Assembly (NCBI RefSeq): GCF_028640845.1
Contig: NC_080546.1
Coordinates: forward strand, 31,641,020 to 31,705,019
From: Ahaetulla prasina
Lineage: Eukaryota; Chordata; Lepidosauria; Squamata; Colubridae
Length of the DNA stretch: 64,000 nucleotides
Reading direction: 5' to 3'
Each line of letters starts with the position of its first letter. Positions within the stretch are counted from its first letter, which is position 1. Below the pieces are notes generated by a model. The model ran no database searches. It saw only the letters and a program-made list of their open reading frames with translations, and had not been told where the DNA came from. Made by a program: the position numbers and the translations under genes. This document shows positions 33,259-44,780 of this stretch, piece by piece.

Positions 33259-34508
33259 TTGGTCTTGTAAAACGCTGAAATAATCAGCAATAGAAGTGCT
33301 AACTGTGGCTTATATTCAAGAGATTACAAAGGCCGCCATTATTCAGCCTGAAAAAAAGACACAGTATGTCTTCCCTGAGGTGTTTATAAAAACCACAGCG
33401 ATAATGGAACTGCGTCTCCATTTTCTCATCTATAGAATGAGAAAAAAGTACTTTGGGGTGGACATGAATTTAAGGATGGAAAGAAACATTTCCACACCCA
33501 CTGTATAGACTTAGAAGCTATCCCACTTAAAACATAACAGTGAAGGAAAGCGATGGTAGGATACAGAGTTACAGGAACAAGCAAGTCAGTAAATTGATGC
33601 AAACAAGTTAGAGTGGTATTTTAATAATACTCTAATTCCATTTTCAACAAAACATATATTTTCAATGCTAACATATACTTTTGAGAGGGGGACTTCTTAA
33701 CAAAATAGTTTTATCAATATATATGGTATATTTAGTTCATTATATAGTAACATTTCAAGACTCTCATGTAAGAAATGTAAGAAATTCATTCACATCCTTA
33801 AACTGTAATGATCTTTGTAATAAAAAATTAACAACCTTATAGATATCAAACCTCATGTCAAAATGGAACATTAATATGATCATCCAATATTTTAAGAGCA
33901 AGTGTCCCCAGTACAGTTTACCTTCTGATATAATTAACTTAATCTGCACTTTGAAAATATTATCTGAGAAGCCCAGTAATTTTTGTTAAATTAATCTCAT
34001 GTTAATACCTTTAATATATCATTTAACATTTTAAGGACCTTTCACCATTAATTACCTAGTATGATATTCCAGCTCCTTATTCCAGAATTCGTGCCGATAT
34101 ATTCATCTTTTAAAATAAGAAGTAAAACATAGGTTTAGGATTATCTAAAACAAATTCAATAATGAACCTAACAGATTATGATGATATGTGTCTCTCTCTG
34201 TATGTGTATACTATACTAATCATGTTACAATTGCAGGCACTGTAAAAATAGAGGATTACTCCAATTAGTTGAATAACACTGTTGGACTATTGATAATTAC
34301 TTAATAAATAGAAAATATATAATTATAAATAATACGTACCATCTGCATATAATAACAATTTGTGCTCAATTTCAGCTACTGTTAAACTCAAACTTGAATT
34401 TGAGCCTGTATTGTATCTATTCTAACTGGGGACCCTTTTCTTATTTTTTTTCTTATTCAAAATTGAAGTGGAAACTTATTACCCCAAAATAAGATTATTG
34501 TATGCTGC

Positions 34509-34550
<42 letters not shown>

Positions 34551-35936
34551 TGATACACAACAGTACAATCAATTAAGTTTATTAAATAACTTAAAATGAG
34601 CTGCAAAGAGATTAATTGATCTATTAGCTGTTAAAATTTGTCTTCTTAATATATTGTTCATAAATCTGTCATTTTGACATGTGGAAGTTTTGCTGTGCCT
34701 AGGACTTGGGGGTTTCCCTTGTAGCTTTACTTCCTGCGAATAAGTCTGTCATGCTTATAACCCATTACAGTTTCATTACCATAACAAATCTATTACTTTA
34801 ATACGCCACCACCATTTGACTATGTAATTAAATAGAGTAATCTGTATTACAATACCAGTATGTTTCAATTTCCTTAATAGATAACTTTCAGGAACTATCT
34901 TTAATATACACTACTTTCTGCTTCCCTAGTTAGGTTTGCTCGTAGTGAAATATCTCCATTTTCTTCAGTATCCCTGTGCTTAAGAAAAACTCCACTATTA
35001 AGTACAATCAGTTTTATTTACAAGTAGTCCACAACTTACAAAAGTTAATTTAATGACCGTTCAAAGTTACAACAGCACTGAAAAAAGTGATTTATGAACA
35101 TTTTTCACATAACTGTTGCATCAATGACACTATCTTATCATCATATCCTCTGCTGCCCCCTTCTCATTTTGTTTTCAATCCTTCCCATCATCAGGGTCTT
35201 TTCCCATTAGTTCTCTCTTCTCATTTAGTGCCCCAAAAATATTCAACCTTCAGCTTCAGTATCCTTTCAAAGAACAGTCAGGGTTGATTGTCTAGAGTAC
35301 TGGTTTATAAAGAAAATCTATGGAACAAGTCTAAGGTTTTGGTGACATCTAGTGGTAAAAATAATTTTTCTTGAATTTTTCCCGCCTGTGGGAAAGAGCT
35401 TTTTGAAAATGAACATAATGAGTGCCACATGCGTTATTATTTTATTTGGAGGAAAAATAATAAGAATAGCATTTTGATTAGCTTCCCTCAAGATTTAGCC
35501 CCTTCCTCTGTTTCTTGCTAAAAAAATGAATTGTCCCAGTTCATGCAAACTGCTGTTCCTGCAAACAGCAACTTCAAGGACAAATGACTTTTATCCATAA
35601 GCTATTTGGGGGCAGAAAACAACTCAGAAAACTTACCTAGTGCAAACCTCACAATATCATCTAGAGGTATTTAGTTCCAAACTGGACAAGTGGCTTCAGA
35701 GCATGGACTATAAATGCACCACAAACTATTCAATGGGCTAAGATAAAACAGATGCTGAATTAACTGAATTAAAAAAATATGTTAATAGTATCACTGAATA
35801 AGGTATCACTTATATGTGTGTGTTCTTTTTACAAAATTATAAATGGGTAGCAACATCTGGAAGTTCTACTTGGAGTAGATGGTCCTGCATATTCCAAATA
35901 CCAGGCCATAAAGGGCTTCATAGGTTAAAACAAACA
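33259..35936. other. Gene-free intergenic DNA with a (GA)n run and a MITE scrap
   Basis: About 2.7 kb of AT-rich sequence. It holds an unbroken (GA)n microsatellite at 34508-34546 and a decayed end of the CAGGTAGTCC MITE family near 35022-35090 (caagtagtccacaacttac, tgaccgttcaaagttacaac). At 35830-35935 and 36830-36980 there are words that may be an old antisense L2 (accaggccataaagggcttc). No gene was found. Confidence 0.5.
34508..34546. repeat. (GA)n microsatellite
   Basis: About 19 uninterrupted GA units. Confidence 0.95.
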
Positions 35937-36042
35937 ATTTAAATCAGCGGTCACCAACTGGTCGTCTGTGGACCACTGAAAAATTTTGGTCGTCTGCAGA
36001 AAAATTATTTGCATTTTTTATATTGCACTAAATCAGGGGTCC

Positions 36043-36471
36043 TCAAACTATGGCCCCTGGGATGGATACGTGCAATGAATGTTTGTGTTGCTGCAGAGCG
36101 TCTCCCACTTCGGGGTCTTTTTGTGTGGGTCGTAGGGGGACAGAAATTCCGGCTTCAGGTCTGCTTTGGCTTCCTGGTGCAGGGCTTTGGGCAAAGGCTG
36201 GAGGGAAGCGCTGCTGGTAGCGAAGAGCCAGTTCCAGTGGGACTGCCTCATGGGCTGGAACTTGCTCAGCCCACTGAGCCTCCAGGCACCAGTACCTAGC
36301 CTTGCACTCCTGCAGGTCTTCCCTCTGCTTGGAAAGCCTATGCTCGTAGTCCTCAGTGAGGTACTTCTGGTAAGCCTCCTTCTCGATCAGATCCAATTTG
36401 AACTGAGCTGTTTTGCCAACTCTTTCTTGTGGTGGCTGCTTAGCTCCTACAACTGCTTCCTATTGGGGCCC
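36043..36471 (-). other. Coiled-coil-like reading frame inside the hAT element
   Basis: The - strand frame to 36043 reads ERVGKTAQFKLDLIEKEAYQ, KYLTEDYEHRLSKQREDLQE, CKARYWCLEAQWAEQVP and on to a Pro-rich end, with Glu/Lys/Arg/Gln composition and heptad spacing typical of a coiled coil. A stop in the same frame near 36465 precedes it. It is not a transposase. It looks like a fragment of a host coding exon carried by the element, but I could not name a parent gene, and it could be a chance frame in GC-rich DNA. Confidence 0.45.
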
Positions 36472-36672
36472 TAAGGAGCCTGGGAGGGCAGGTGAGGAGG
36501 GACTGGGAGGGGAGGGGGGAGTAGAGGCTAACGTGAGTAGAGGCTGACGTGAGTGACATCGAGCTGGGCATGCCCACCCAGTCATATGATCACCTAGCCA
36601 TGCCCACCCAGGTAGTCATTAGGTAGATCGTATTAGTGGTCCGCGGGATTTAAAATTATGAAATTAGTGCAG

Positions 36673-36745
36673 GGGTCTCCAACCTTGGCAACTTTAAGCC
36701 TGGAGGACTTCGACTCCCAGAATTCCTCAGCCAGCAAAGCTTGAG
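36673..36745. mobile_element. Left half of a palindromic hAT MITE
   Basis: caggggtctccaaccttggc, aactttaag, gaggacttcgactcccagaa and ttcctcagccagcaaagctt match the left arm and loop of 62387-62520. The right arm is missing and the sequence continues with a duplicated ttgaggtccaaaaggt. Confidence 0.85.
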
Positions 36746-36959
36746 GTCCAAAAGGTCCTTGAGGTCCAAAAGGTTGGTGACCTCTTATTTAAATTATACC
36801 TGAAAATCAACTGACGATTCAAGCAGGATTCACAAAACTGGTGTTACGTGCTTCCAATGACAGAACCTGGAAAATATGTATGCTTCTGAATTTTGAACTA
36901 GTTGTAGTTTTTGAATAATTTATAAGGGCTGTCCTATCTAGGATCACAAGTGACAGATC

Positions 36960-37105
36960 AGCCAATATTGGAAGATTGCTATCATGTCACCCCTAGTCCT
37001 TCTCTTCATTAGACTAGACATACCCAGTTCTTGCAACCGTTCATCGTAATCTCCAATCCTTTAATCATCTTTCTCTTCTCTGCACTCAATTCCAGGCTAA
37101 TTAGT
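36960..37105 (-). mobile_element. CR1 fragment, antisense
   Basis: Contains gattgctatcatgtcacccc, tagtccttctcttcattaga, ctagacatacccagttcttg and caaccgttc, the CR1 segment also seen at 29180-29270 and 47440-47510. Confidence 0.85.
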
Positions 37106-37512
37106 TCAACATTTTTGTATTATAGTAAATAGATATAACTAACTACTTGACAGCATACCTAAATTGCTATTAATATTTCACCAATGCAACAAATGCTATT
37201 TTAGTTTTAATGCAGACACCAAACACCTGTTGCCCCCCGCCCCAAGAATAGAACAGAAAACTATTTCTGTGTGCTGAACTCTTACCTTCATTCTGTGTGC
37301 AGGCCAATGTTTGCAGAGGGTTTATCCTCAGATATTTTGATCCTCAGATAAATTGCCCCAAGCAATGCAATTGGAGTCTCGGTAGTAGAAAAATCACTCA
37401 TAATGTAGATGAAATTTAATAGGTGGGATATTTTTGTTTCTTTCTGCAGTTTCCTATATGCATCCCCGCAAAGTTTTCCAACCTTCCATTTTATGTTATG
37501 TTATGATAAGTC
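37106..37512. other. Intergenic DNA, nothing recognised
   Basis: No gene or repeat seen. Confidence 0.5.
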
Positions 37513-38018
37513 CGTGATGGCAAACCTATGGCATGTGTGCCACAGGTGGCATGTGTAGCCATATCAGTGGGCATGTGAGCTCAGCATGTGTGCGCCGGCA
37601 AGCTGATTTTCGGGCCTTCTGGGCCCACCTGAAGTAGGGAAATGGGCCGTTTCTGGCATCCTGAGGACCTCAGGGAGGGGAAGCTGTTTTTGCCCTCCCC
37701 AGACTCCTAAAGAGGCCCTGGAGGTTGAGGACAGCAAAAAACGGGCCTTCCGGTCCCACCAGAAGTAGGGAAACAGGCCGTTTCTGGCATCCTGAGGACC
37801 TCCAGTGGGGGTGGGGAAGACCGTTTTCACCCTCCCCAGACTCCTAGAGAGGCCCTGGAGCCAGGTGAGAGAGAAAAACGGGCCTAACTGGCCATTGCGT
37901 GCCAGGAGCAGGGAGAGGGGGGGGGTTGCGGGGCACATAGAATTATGGGTATGGGCATGCGCATGACCCCTCCCCGCCCCCCCCCTGCATGCGATGGCAA
38001 AAAGGTTAGCCATCACTA
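37513..38018. mobile_element. hAT-type MITE, CAGTGATGGC family, with internal duplication
   Basis: Starts C-GTGATGGCAAACC and ends GGTTAGCCATCACT. The interior has two units of about 130 bp (from about 37615 and 37745), each with cgggccttc, ccacc-gaagtagggaaa, gccgtttctggcatcctgag and tccccagactcct. Related to 39727-40608 and 41312-41725. No clear target duplication remains. Confidence 0.75.
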
Positions 38019-38083
38019 ACCTTTGTGGTAAGTGTGATTGTAGAGGTAAAGAGCAATTGTTCCCCAACATTTGACTTGGATGA

Positions 38084-38160
38084 AGCTGGATTTCTCTCGT
38101 GGACTCTGGGAGTTGAAGTGCACAAGTCTTAAAGGGACCAAGGTTGGAGACCCCTGATCT
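38084..38160. mobile_element. Right half of a palindromic hAT MITE
   Basis: tggactctgggagttgaagt, gcacaagtcttaaagggacc and aaggttggagacccctg match the right arm of 62387-62520. The left arm is absent. Confidence 0.85.
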
Positions 38161-38439
38161 AACTTGCCTCTTTCCCAAACTCTGAAACAAGCTCTTTCCA
38201 AATGTTAGTAATTTTACTATATCTGTATATATAAAGCATTATTAAGAAACCTAAAAGAAAAGAATAGAAAGAAATGATAAAAGATGAATGGAAAAAGAAA
38301 AGAAGTAAGGATATAAAAGAGAAAAAAAATCATGTGTGGCGTGGAGGTAATGGGCTTTTCCCCTCCTCCCTTTCTCCAAACACTAAAACCAGGGTCTTCC
38401 CGTGAATCTGACTGGACAGAAATGTAAGACAGACTAAAG

Positions 38440-38850
38440 AAAGGACTTATTTGCAAAGGGCAGATAATAATGAACAATGGTTGCAGGAATTGGGTCTGTT
38501 TAGTATAATGAAAAGAAGGACTAGGGGTTACATGATAGCAGTGTTACAATATCTAACAGGCTGCCAAAACAGGAGGTCAGCCTATTCTCCAAAGCACCTG
38601 AGGGCAGGACAAGAAGCAATGGGTGGAAACTAATCAAGGAGAGAAGCAACTTAGAACCAAGGAGAAATTTCCTGACAGAGCAATTAATCAGTGGAGCCAA
38701 TTGCTTCCAGAAGTTGTGGGTACTCCAACCCTGGAGGGTTTTAAAAAGAGATTGGCCATTTGTCTGAAACAGTATAGGTTACCAGCTTGAGCAGGGGGTT
38801 GGACTAGAAGACCTCCAAGGTCTCTTCCAACTTTGTTATTCTATCACTCT
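38440..38850 (+). mobile_element. CR1 LINE 3' end, sense
   Basis: Contains LQELGLFSIMKRRTRGYMIAV (38471-38530), the 3' coding end and the terminal words ggggttggactagaagacct, ccaaggtctcttccaacttt, gttattctatcactct. It is 5' truncated and broken by frameshifts. Confidence 0.92.
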
Positions 38851-39718
38851 AATAAAATGCATTATTCCAAGATGCAGTGATGGCTATTATATTAGATGGG
38901 TTTATAAGGTATTGATCTTCAATACTCAAATATCATCTCAGAAATCAGGGATTTTGCTTCCATTTATTAATTGCAGAGGAATAACGGTAGCAGAGATAAT
39001 AAGGTTTCCATCTCTTGCTTGTGAGCAGCCCAGAAGCAGCCTCTGGTTAGCTCCTGTGACAAACAGGTTGAACTAAGATTTATCTTGGCTTGACTCCAGG
39101 CTATTCCTAGGTTGTCTTGCTTTTAGCAAAGACAATATGATCCCAAAGTTAGAAATCACGCTCATTTTGATATATATTTTTTATTTCTAAATTTTAGTCA
39201 CAGTAACATATCCCCCTGGAATTCTCCTCGAATTGGTTTCTTTTCGCAAAAATCTGATAATATATTGATGTACTTTTTTGTATTTTTTAATAAAACGATG
39301 CTTAAAATGGAAAATGGACAAAAATCACTGCTTCTTTGGGCCACAGCCCTTCCCTTTTCTATGCTTTGCTAGGCCACGCATAGAGTCAAAGGAAGCCATG
39401 AAAGAAGCAATTGAAAGCAAATAAGAAAAAGAAGAAGGAGGAAAGCTGGGTGGATAGCAATGTCTGGCCTCCTTATACACCCCAGGGTCTCAGATTGCAG
39501 CCATTGTATGGGTTGGAGACAGCTTTCCTTTTTATCGTGTGAGTGATCAGGATCACAACTCTTATAAAGCTCCTTTGACGTGGACCACAAAGATAGACTT
39601 TGTTCTGACAATCCCTCTTGAATTTCTGATGATACTTTGTTCAAGAGGCGGGTCAGCAGGAAGAGGGTTTTGCCACAGCTCATTGATCACTAGAAAAGCA
39701 ACAGGAACACCCATTTGA
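38851..39718. other. Intergenic DNA, nothing recognised
   Basis: About 870 bp with no feature I can support. Confidence 0.5.
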
Positions 39719-39726
39719 TTCTAGCG

Positions 39727-40608
39727 CAGTGATGGCCAACCTTTCTGGCACAGAGCGCTGAAAAGGTCACATGGAAATGTCGTGTGTACATGCGTGCACT
39801 CGTCAGGGACATGCTCCAGAAAAACAACTTCTGGGTTCTAGCATGCATGCACGCCCGTCAATCAGCTGGCAGGTGCGCATGCACACACCGGTTTTCAGCA
39901 TTGCCGTGTGCGCGGACAGCTGATTGTCGTGCACGCATGCACGCCAAAAACCCTGAAAATAACAGGCAAGGCTGCACATGCCAGATGACATGGCTGTCGT
40001 GTCCCACTCCTCTGCTGATGGCCGGGTCAGGGAAGTCCGTATCAAGCGTGCCTCTGCAGCTCTACCAAAGTCCTATCAGAGTTCTCAAGGAAGGCAGGCA
40101 GGAGACCAGGAAGTGACTTCAGCAATCCAAGTTAGACTTTGCCTGACTCAGAGAATGCCAGAAAGCAGATCCTTTATATAGGCCATGGGGTGTGGCTCCA
40201 TGACTCAGCACTTATCCAGGCCTGCCCCTCTCTTCCTTTTGCTGACGTCACCTCTCAACTCTCCGGAAGCGAGGATCTCTCCAGCCTCCAGCTGTTGGCA
40301 ATCCTAGCTCATGACTGGCCTCACATTCTTCAGGTTCACATGCTGTGGGGGAGGGGTTTAGTTGCTCCGTTTGCCTGGGCATGGTGCCAGGACTGGGGGC
40401 TGAAGGCACGTCAGGCCCTTCGTCTTGCTCGGCCTGTCCGGGCATGGTGCCAGGGCTGAGGGCTGGAGGCATGTCAGGACATTCTTCTGAACTATCAGCG
40501 TCCAGCAGGAGATAAGAGGAGCCCGGCTGCGGCAGGGGGAGCAAGCGAGACACAACAATGGCTTTGTGTGCCACTTTGGGTACTCATGCCATAGGTTCGC
40601 CATCACGG
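39727..40608. mobile_element. hAT-type MITE interrupted by a solo LTR
   Basis: Starts CAGTGATGGCCAACC and ends GGTTCGCCATCACGG. Flanks ttctagcg (39719-39726) and ttctagca (40609-40616) form an 8-bp duplication with one mismatch. The interior has GC-alternating words such as gtgcacgcatgcacgcc. Without the LTR it is about 315 bp. Confidence 0.9.
39995..40557 (-). mobile_element. Solo LTR, antisense, nested in a hAT MITE
   Basis: Ends TGTCGTGTCCC and GAGACACAACA, with a perfect 5-bp duplication atggc at 39990-39994 and 40558-40562. Transcription would run leftwards: a TATA box (TATATAAAGG, complement of 40171-40180) lies in the right place. The first half on the - strand holds a frame with two related Pro-rich units (LSPGTMPGQAEQ and PSPGTMPRQTEQ). 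No internal retroelement genes remain. Confidence 0.9.
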
Positions 40609-40616
40609 TTCTAGCA

Positions 40617-41311
40617 GATTGCTTCCCAACTCCCAACTTTGAAGTTGTCCTTCAAAATTCAGAAAGAGTTCCCTGCATCTCCTTTTTCACTAGGAGGATG
40701 TAGCAAGATCAATACTAAGACTCTGCCAAAATCTACAAAATCTGGGTGTCTCAAAACATTCCTTCTAGCTTGCAGGGGTCCTTTTGTTTTTCAAATCTTG
40801 GTGCTTGAAAATCACTTCTGAATATTATTCTCATGCTATTTTTGAGATTTATTAACTGCTGCGGTTGGAAGAGGATGCAGGAAACCAAGGAAAGTGTAGA
40901 CTGCCAGGCAGACAGTTGCTTTTCAACTTTATTGTATAATAAATTACGGAATCGTCACAAATAGGCACCTGATAATTAAATGAGTTCAAAAGCAACAAAA
41001 ACTATCTGAATTCCACTAAAATTCTTTTTTTTAAAAAATGAAAGTAAAATTGTTTTAAATAAATCAAACAAGACTGGATAGAAAAATAATGGTGAAGAAC
41101 TGTTAGGCAGAACTCTAGCAATTCAAAGTGTTGTCACACTTAAAGCCTATCATGACTTCAGATCTGGCTGTCTTTGGGAACACTTTCTCTCAGTGGCATC
41201 TGCCTATCTGATCAGATTTAAAAAAGAGAACTCCTTTGATTACCCAACCTTCAGGAATGTCTTCTCCAGGGAACAGGTCTTTTCCAGTGCGGTCCCCCTT
41301 CTCTGGAATAG
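40617..41311. other. Intergenic DNA, possible LINE trace
   Basis: Mostly unrecognised. Just before the next MITE, 41193-41311 reads REQVFSSAVPLLWNR, which resembles the C-terminal end of an L2/CR1-group ORF2, and the flanks on the far side (41726-41765) may continue it. Confidence 0.4.
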
Positions 41312-41725
41312 AAGTGATGGCGAACCTTTTTGGCACCGAGTGCCGAAAAGGTCATGCAGAAACGTCGCACATACATGCTTGTCAGGGGCGCACTCCAGAA
41401 AAACTGAACTTCTGGGTTCTAGCGCGCATGTGCACCCAACGATCAGCTGGCCAGCACACACAGCAGTTTTCAGCACTGCCATGTGCGCAAAGGGATCGTG
41501 CTCCAGAAAAGCCAAATTTTTGGGTTCTGTCATGCATGCGCACCAGACAGTTGGCCGGCACACGTGCACACCGGTTTTTGGCACTGCCACGCACACGAAG
41601 GACAGTTGATCATCATGTGCACGTGTGCCAGAAACTCAGAAGACAAACAGGCAAGGCCATGCGTGCCGGGTGACATGGTTTCGTGTGCCACTTTGGGCAC
41701 GCATACTATAGGTTCACCATCACGG
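41312..41725. mobile_element. hAT-type MITE, CAGTGATGGC family
   Basis: Starts AGTGATGGCGAACC and ends GGTTCACCATCACGG. Sister to the MITE at 39727-40608, with the same order of words (gcaccgagtgccgaaaaggt, cagaaa-acttctgggttcta, gtgccactttgggcacgc). Flanks ggaataga and ggaattcc share six bases. Confidence 0.8.
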
Positions 41726-42073
41726 GAATTCCCTTCTCTAATCCTAACCCATCTACTTTCTCCTGGAGATTAGATTGTCCCCTATAGCAGCGGCCCCTTA
41801 CCTTTTGGGGACCTGCTCCATAGAGAGAGGTTTTTCCGCAGACCAGAGGGGGCGTGATTCCCCGTGCTGCCTGCATCCTGCAAATGGGGCTTTGCTTGTT
41901 TGTGCAGCCCAGTTTCTGGCATGCTGCAGCCAGGTGCTGTCCATGGGCTGGGGATTGGGGACCCTATAGTATGCTTCTGGGGCTCCACAAACCCATCAAG
42001 GCCTGGTTGTTTGATTACTTGTGACTTTGGGACTTGAATAATTTGATCCACCACCACCCCGCCCCATTTACAG
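41726..42073. other. Intergenic DNA, GC-richer patch
   Basis: About 350 bp. The section 41790-42060 (gcggccccttaccttttggg, ggacctgctcca) looks like an unclassified repeat. No gene. Confidence 0.45.
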
Positions 42074-42196
42074 CAGTGTATCTCAACCTCAGCATCTTTA
42101 AATTGTGTAGACTTCAACTCCTAGAATTCTCTCTGTCAGCAATTCTGGGAAATGAAGTCCATACTTCTTAAAGTTGCTGCAGTTTGGGAAACACTG
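42074..42196. mobile_element. Palindromic hAT MITE, CAGTGTTTCTCAACC subfamily
   Basis: Starts CAGTGTATCTCAACCTCAGC and ends GCAGTTTGGGAAACACTG, with mirrored arms around agaattctctctgtcagcaattct. More diverged than the copies at 27741, 42716 and 62387. No clear duplication remains. Confidence 0.85.
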
Positions 42197-42707
42197 CTGC
42201 AGAGGAATGTTTGTTGATTAGCTGATTTTCTAAGCAACGTATCTAATTTGTTTTTAGAAGTGAGGAAACCATGTTGAAGTAAAAGTACCTCCTAAAATAT
42301 CCTGCATAATCCTACTACAGAAACAGTGCCCTGCACAATGGTTTAGTGTGTTGTCTGTGAGAGTTTATGAAGATCATTCTAACATAACACAGTGCAATTT
42401 CAGTAGAGTTCAGATGATCGGATGTCAAATTGTGTCTCATTAAGCCATGGTTAAGTTAGAAGTGTGCAAAGATTAAATCATTTTCTTAATCATGCTAGAT
42501 AGCCATTTGCTGGGATCCCCTAGACTTAAAGGAAGATTTGCAATTTTGAAAGGATGTTGCTGGAATTCTAGGTAAAAGATTTTGGGATGGGCATAACCTC
42601 ACAGTTTGATTAGATTTAGCAATATGTGGCAATACCATTGGAGCACATTATGGTTATATAGTGTAGTATGACACAAACCACATTTGGGAGGAAGTAATTA
42701 CTGAGCT
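42197..42707. other. Intergenic DNA, nothing recognised
   Basis: No gene or repeat seen. Confidence 0.5.
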
Positions 42708-42715
42708 TTTTAGGG

Positions 42716-42843
42716 CAGGGGTTTCCAACCTTGGCAACTTTAAGACTTGTGGACTTCAACTCCCAGAGTTCAGCTTTGCTGGCTGAGGAACTCTGGGAGT
42801 TGAAGTCCACAAGTCTTAAAGTTGCCAAGGTTGGAGAGCCCTG
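42716..42843. mobile_element. Palindromic hAT MITE
   Basis: A 128-bp hairpin: caggggtttccaaccttggc ... cttcaactcccagagtt against aactctgggagttgaag ... gccaaggttggagagccctg. Flanks ttttaggg (42708-42715) and ttttaagg (42844-42851) form an 8-bp duplication with one mismatch. Confidence 0.93.
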
Positions 42844-42851
42844 TTTTAAGG

Positions 42852-43959
42852 TACTTATTTTAAAAAGATGTATTGTAATAGCAATACTGGGTGTCTCAAA
42901 AATTGATTTCTAAGAAAATCCTATAATAAAAAGATTATTCCTCATTAATTCAAGACTTAAAATCATGCTTTAAAAAGGAAATACTGAATGTTCTAAATGA
43001 ACTTCTGATGGGCTTTTGTGATGTAGTGCTGCCTTTGAATTACAATTTTGAAGTCATTTTTTTATTGTGACTTCAGACCAGGACAAGAAATACGTTCATA
43101 AGTGATCTGTAACCATCTATAAAATGCATGGTATAAGAAAACGGTGAATAAAAATATAAAACAACATTAAAACACACCTATAAAATCACCTAACTGAAAT
43201 TCCGGAGTGAAATTAAAGAGAAGCAGTCTAAGTCTGGGCTATGAATAAGATACACATATGTAGCAGGAACTTCAGCTGTCAAAGTCTGCAGGATCTTATA
43301 TGATGCTGCACAAAACCTAGCAATGTGGGCTGTAACCTTAAGTGCCATATGCCTAGACTGAGCGATCAGGGTATCTGCTGATTAGGAGAAGGAGAAATCT
43401 GACTCAGGAAGGGAGAAGTACATGTTTCCTGGTTTCCAATGCTACTTTTAATACAGTATTACAGTAATACAGTACTTACCATCCAAACTAGAGGGAAGAA
43501 CATGACATTGGGTAAAGGAGAAAGCTTTCTTATAGGTGGGTGTTGGTAGCTGTGCAATGTATCTGGCAGCAAGACAGTGCGTCTCATATTTGCTGATGGA
43601 AGGCAGGCCGGGGCCTTTCCTAGATCCGCTTGCTGTCCTTCTGTTTGTTTTGCCTGATCATATTCCATTTGGAGAAACAAAAACGGAAAGAAAACCAGGC
43701 TTTGGAAATTTAGTTATTACAGCCTTAATTCTGGTAAAGTGGTACTTTTGGAGTATTTGTGGTGCTAAAACTTCAAGGATAAGAGCTTCAGCCAAAGATT
43801 TATGGAACAAGACACGCTGGGATTTTAACCTTTAGCATGGTTCTCTGTAGCCATAGATAAGAGCTACTGTGATTAATTTGGGTTATAGCCTCTCCAAGGT
43901 TGTAAAAAAAGAAGTTGGAGATTCAGCAAAGCCCATCAAGGTGCCAGGATGGTAATCTA
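42852..43959. other. Intergenic DNA, nothing recognised
   Basis: About 1.1 kb without a feature I can support; small frames near 43459-43835 are not conserved-looking. Confidence 0.5.
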
Positions 43960-43983
43960 TAATCTATAATCAATCTATCTATC

Positions 43984-44038
<55 letters not shown>

Positions 44039-44112
44039 ATCTATCTATCCATCCATCCATCCATCCATCCATCCATCCATCCATCCATCATCAATCTATA
44101 TCATCTATTCAA
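43960..44112. repeat. Compound (ATCT)n-(ATCC)n microsatellite
   Basis: A long run of ATCT units (about 43976-44046), then about ten ATCC units (44047-44090), with imperfect flanks. It is a likely polymorphic locus. Confidence 0.95.
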
Positions 44113-44778
44113 TCTAGAAAAAGTAACCAAGCAACTAGCTCACGCATCTGCTTTTCAGACTTTATGCAATTTATAGAAGGTGCTGAGGATGTGGCTATCT
44201 ATAAAATGAATATATATTTATAAATAGTATATTGCTTATTGACATACATATGGGAAGAAATGATTACGCCACATCCTGTTAGCATTTTTTGAGACAAGGG
44301 AAATTATTTGTAATTTTTTTTAGTTCTAAGAGTATAAAATGAGTAAGAACACCTACTTAGCAAAAAGTGCTCCAGAGTCAATTGCTATGTTCACTGAAAA
44401 TAAAAAGGAAAAGAATGGAAGAACATGCTTTATGCAAATATAGAAGTGACTTTCCCATCAGAAATCTCAATTATAAAAAAATCCAGTGAGTTTTTTGTGC
44501 AGGTAGTGAATTCATATGATATGCAGAGACCAAAATGAAAAACATTTGTATATATTTTCACAACCTTTTAATGCTTCTAATGCGAAGAGACCATGATGGA
44601 GAACAGTATTTTTATATATTTTCACAAGTATTTATATTTTTATTTTGGGAAATATAGCCTTATATTCAGAATTATGTTTTGAGATAACTACTGTTTGAAA
44701 CAAAAACTGCTAGAATTTTTGAAGACATGGTTATGGGGATATTAACCTTTCTTTGGCTTTTGTACAGTTAATATGTAC
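44113..44778. other. Intergenic DNA, nothing recognised
   Basis: No gene or repeat seen. Confidence 0.5.
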
Positions 44779-44780
44779 TA

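Larger units (their letters stand above)
35945..36786. mobile_element. Non-autonomous hAT element carrying a coding-like core
   Basis: Begins CAGCGGTCACCAACT and ends AGGTTGGTGACCTCTT. A perfect 8-bp duplication atttaaat lies at 35937-35944 and 36787-36794. Subterminal words tggtcgtctgtggaccac and agtggtccgcgg are also inverted copies. The GC-rich core (36035-36540) contrasts with the AT-rich flanks and carries a - strand frame that looks protein-coding. The right end is disturbed by a palindromic-MITE half at 36673-36745. No transposase is present. Confidence 0.88.

Noticed and set aside
41193..41609. A 138-codon + strand frame
   Set aside because: It crosses from a possible LINE trace into a hAT MITE at 41312, so it is a chance fusion.
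43960..44112. Regular short repeats considered as a CRISPR-like array
   Set aside because: Pure tetranucleotide runs without spacers, in vertebrate DNA.
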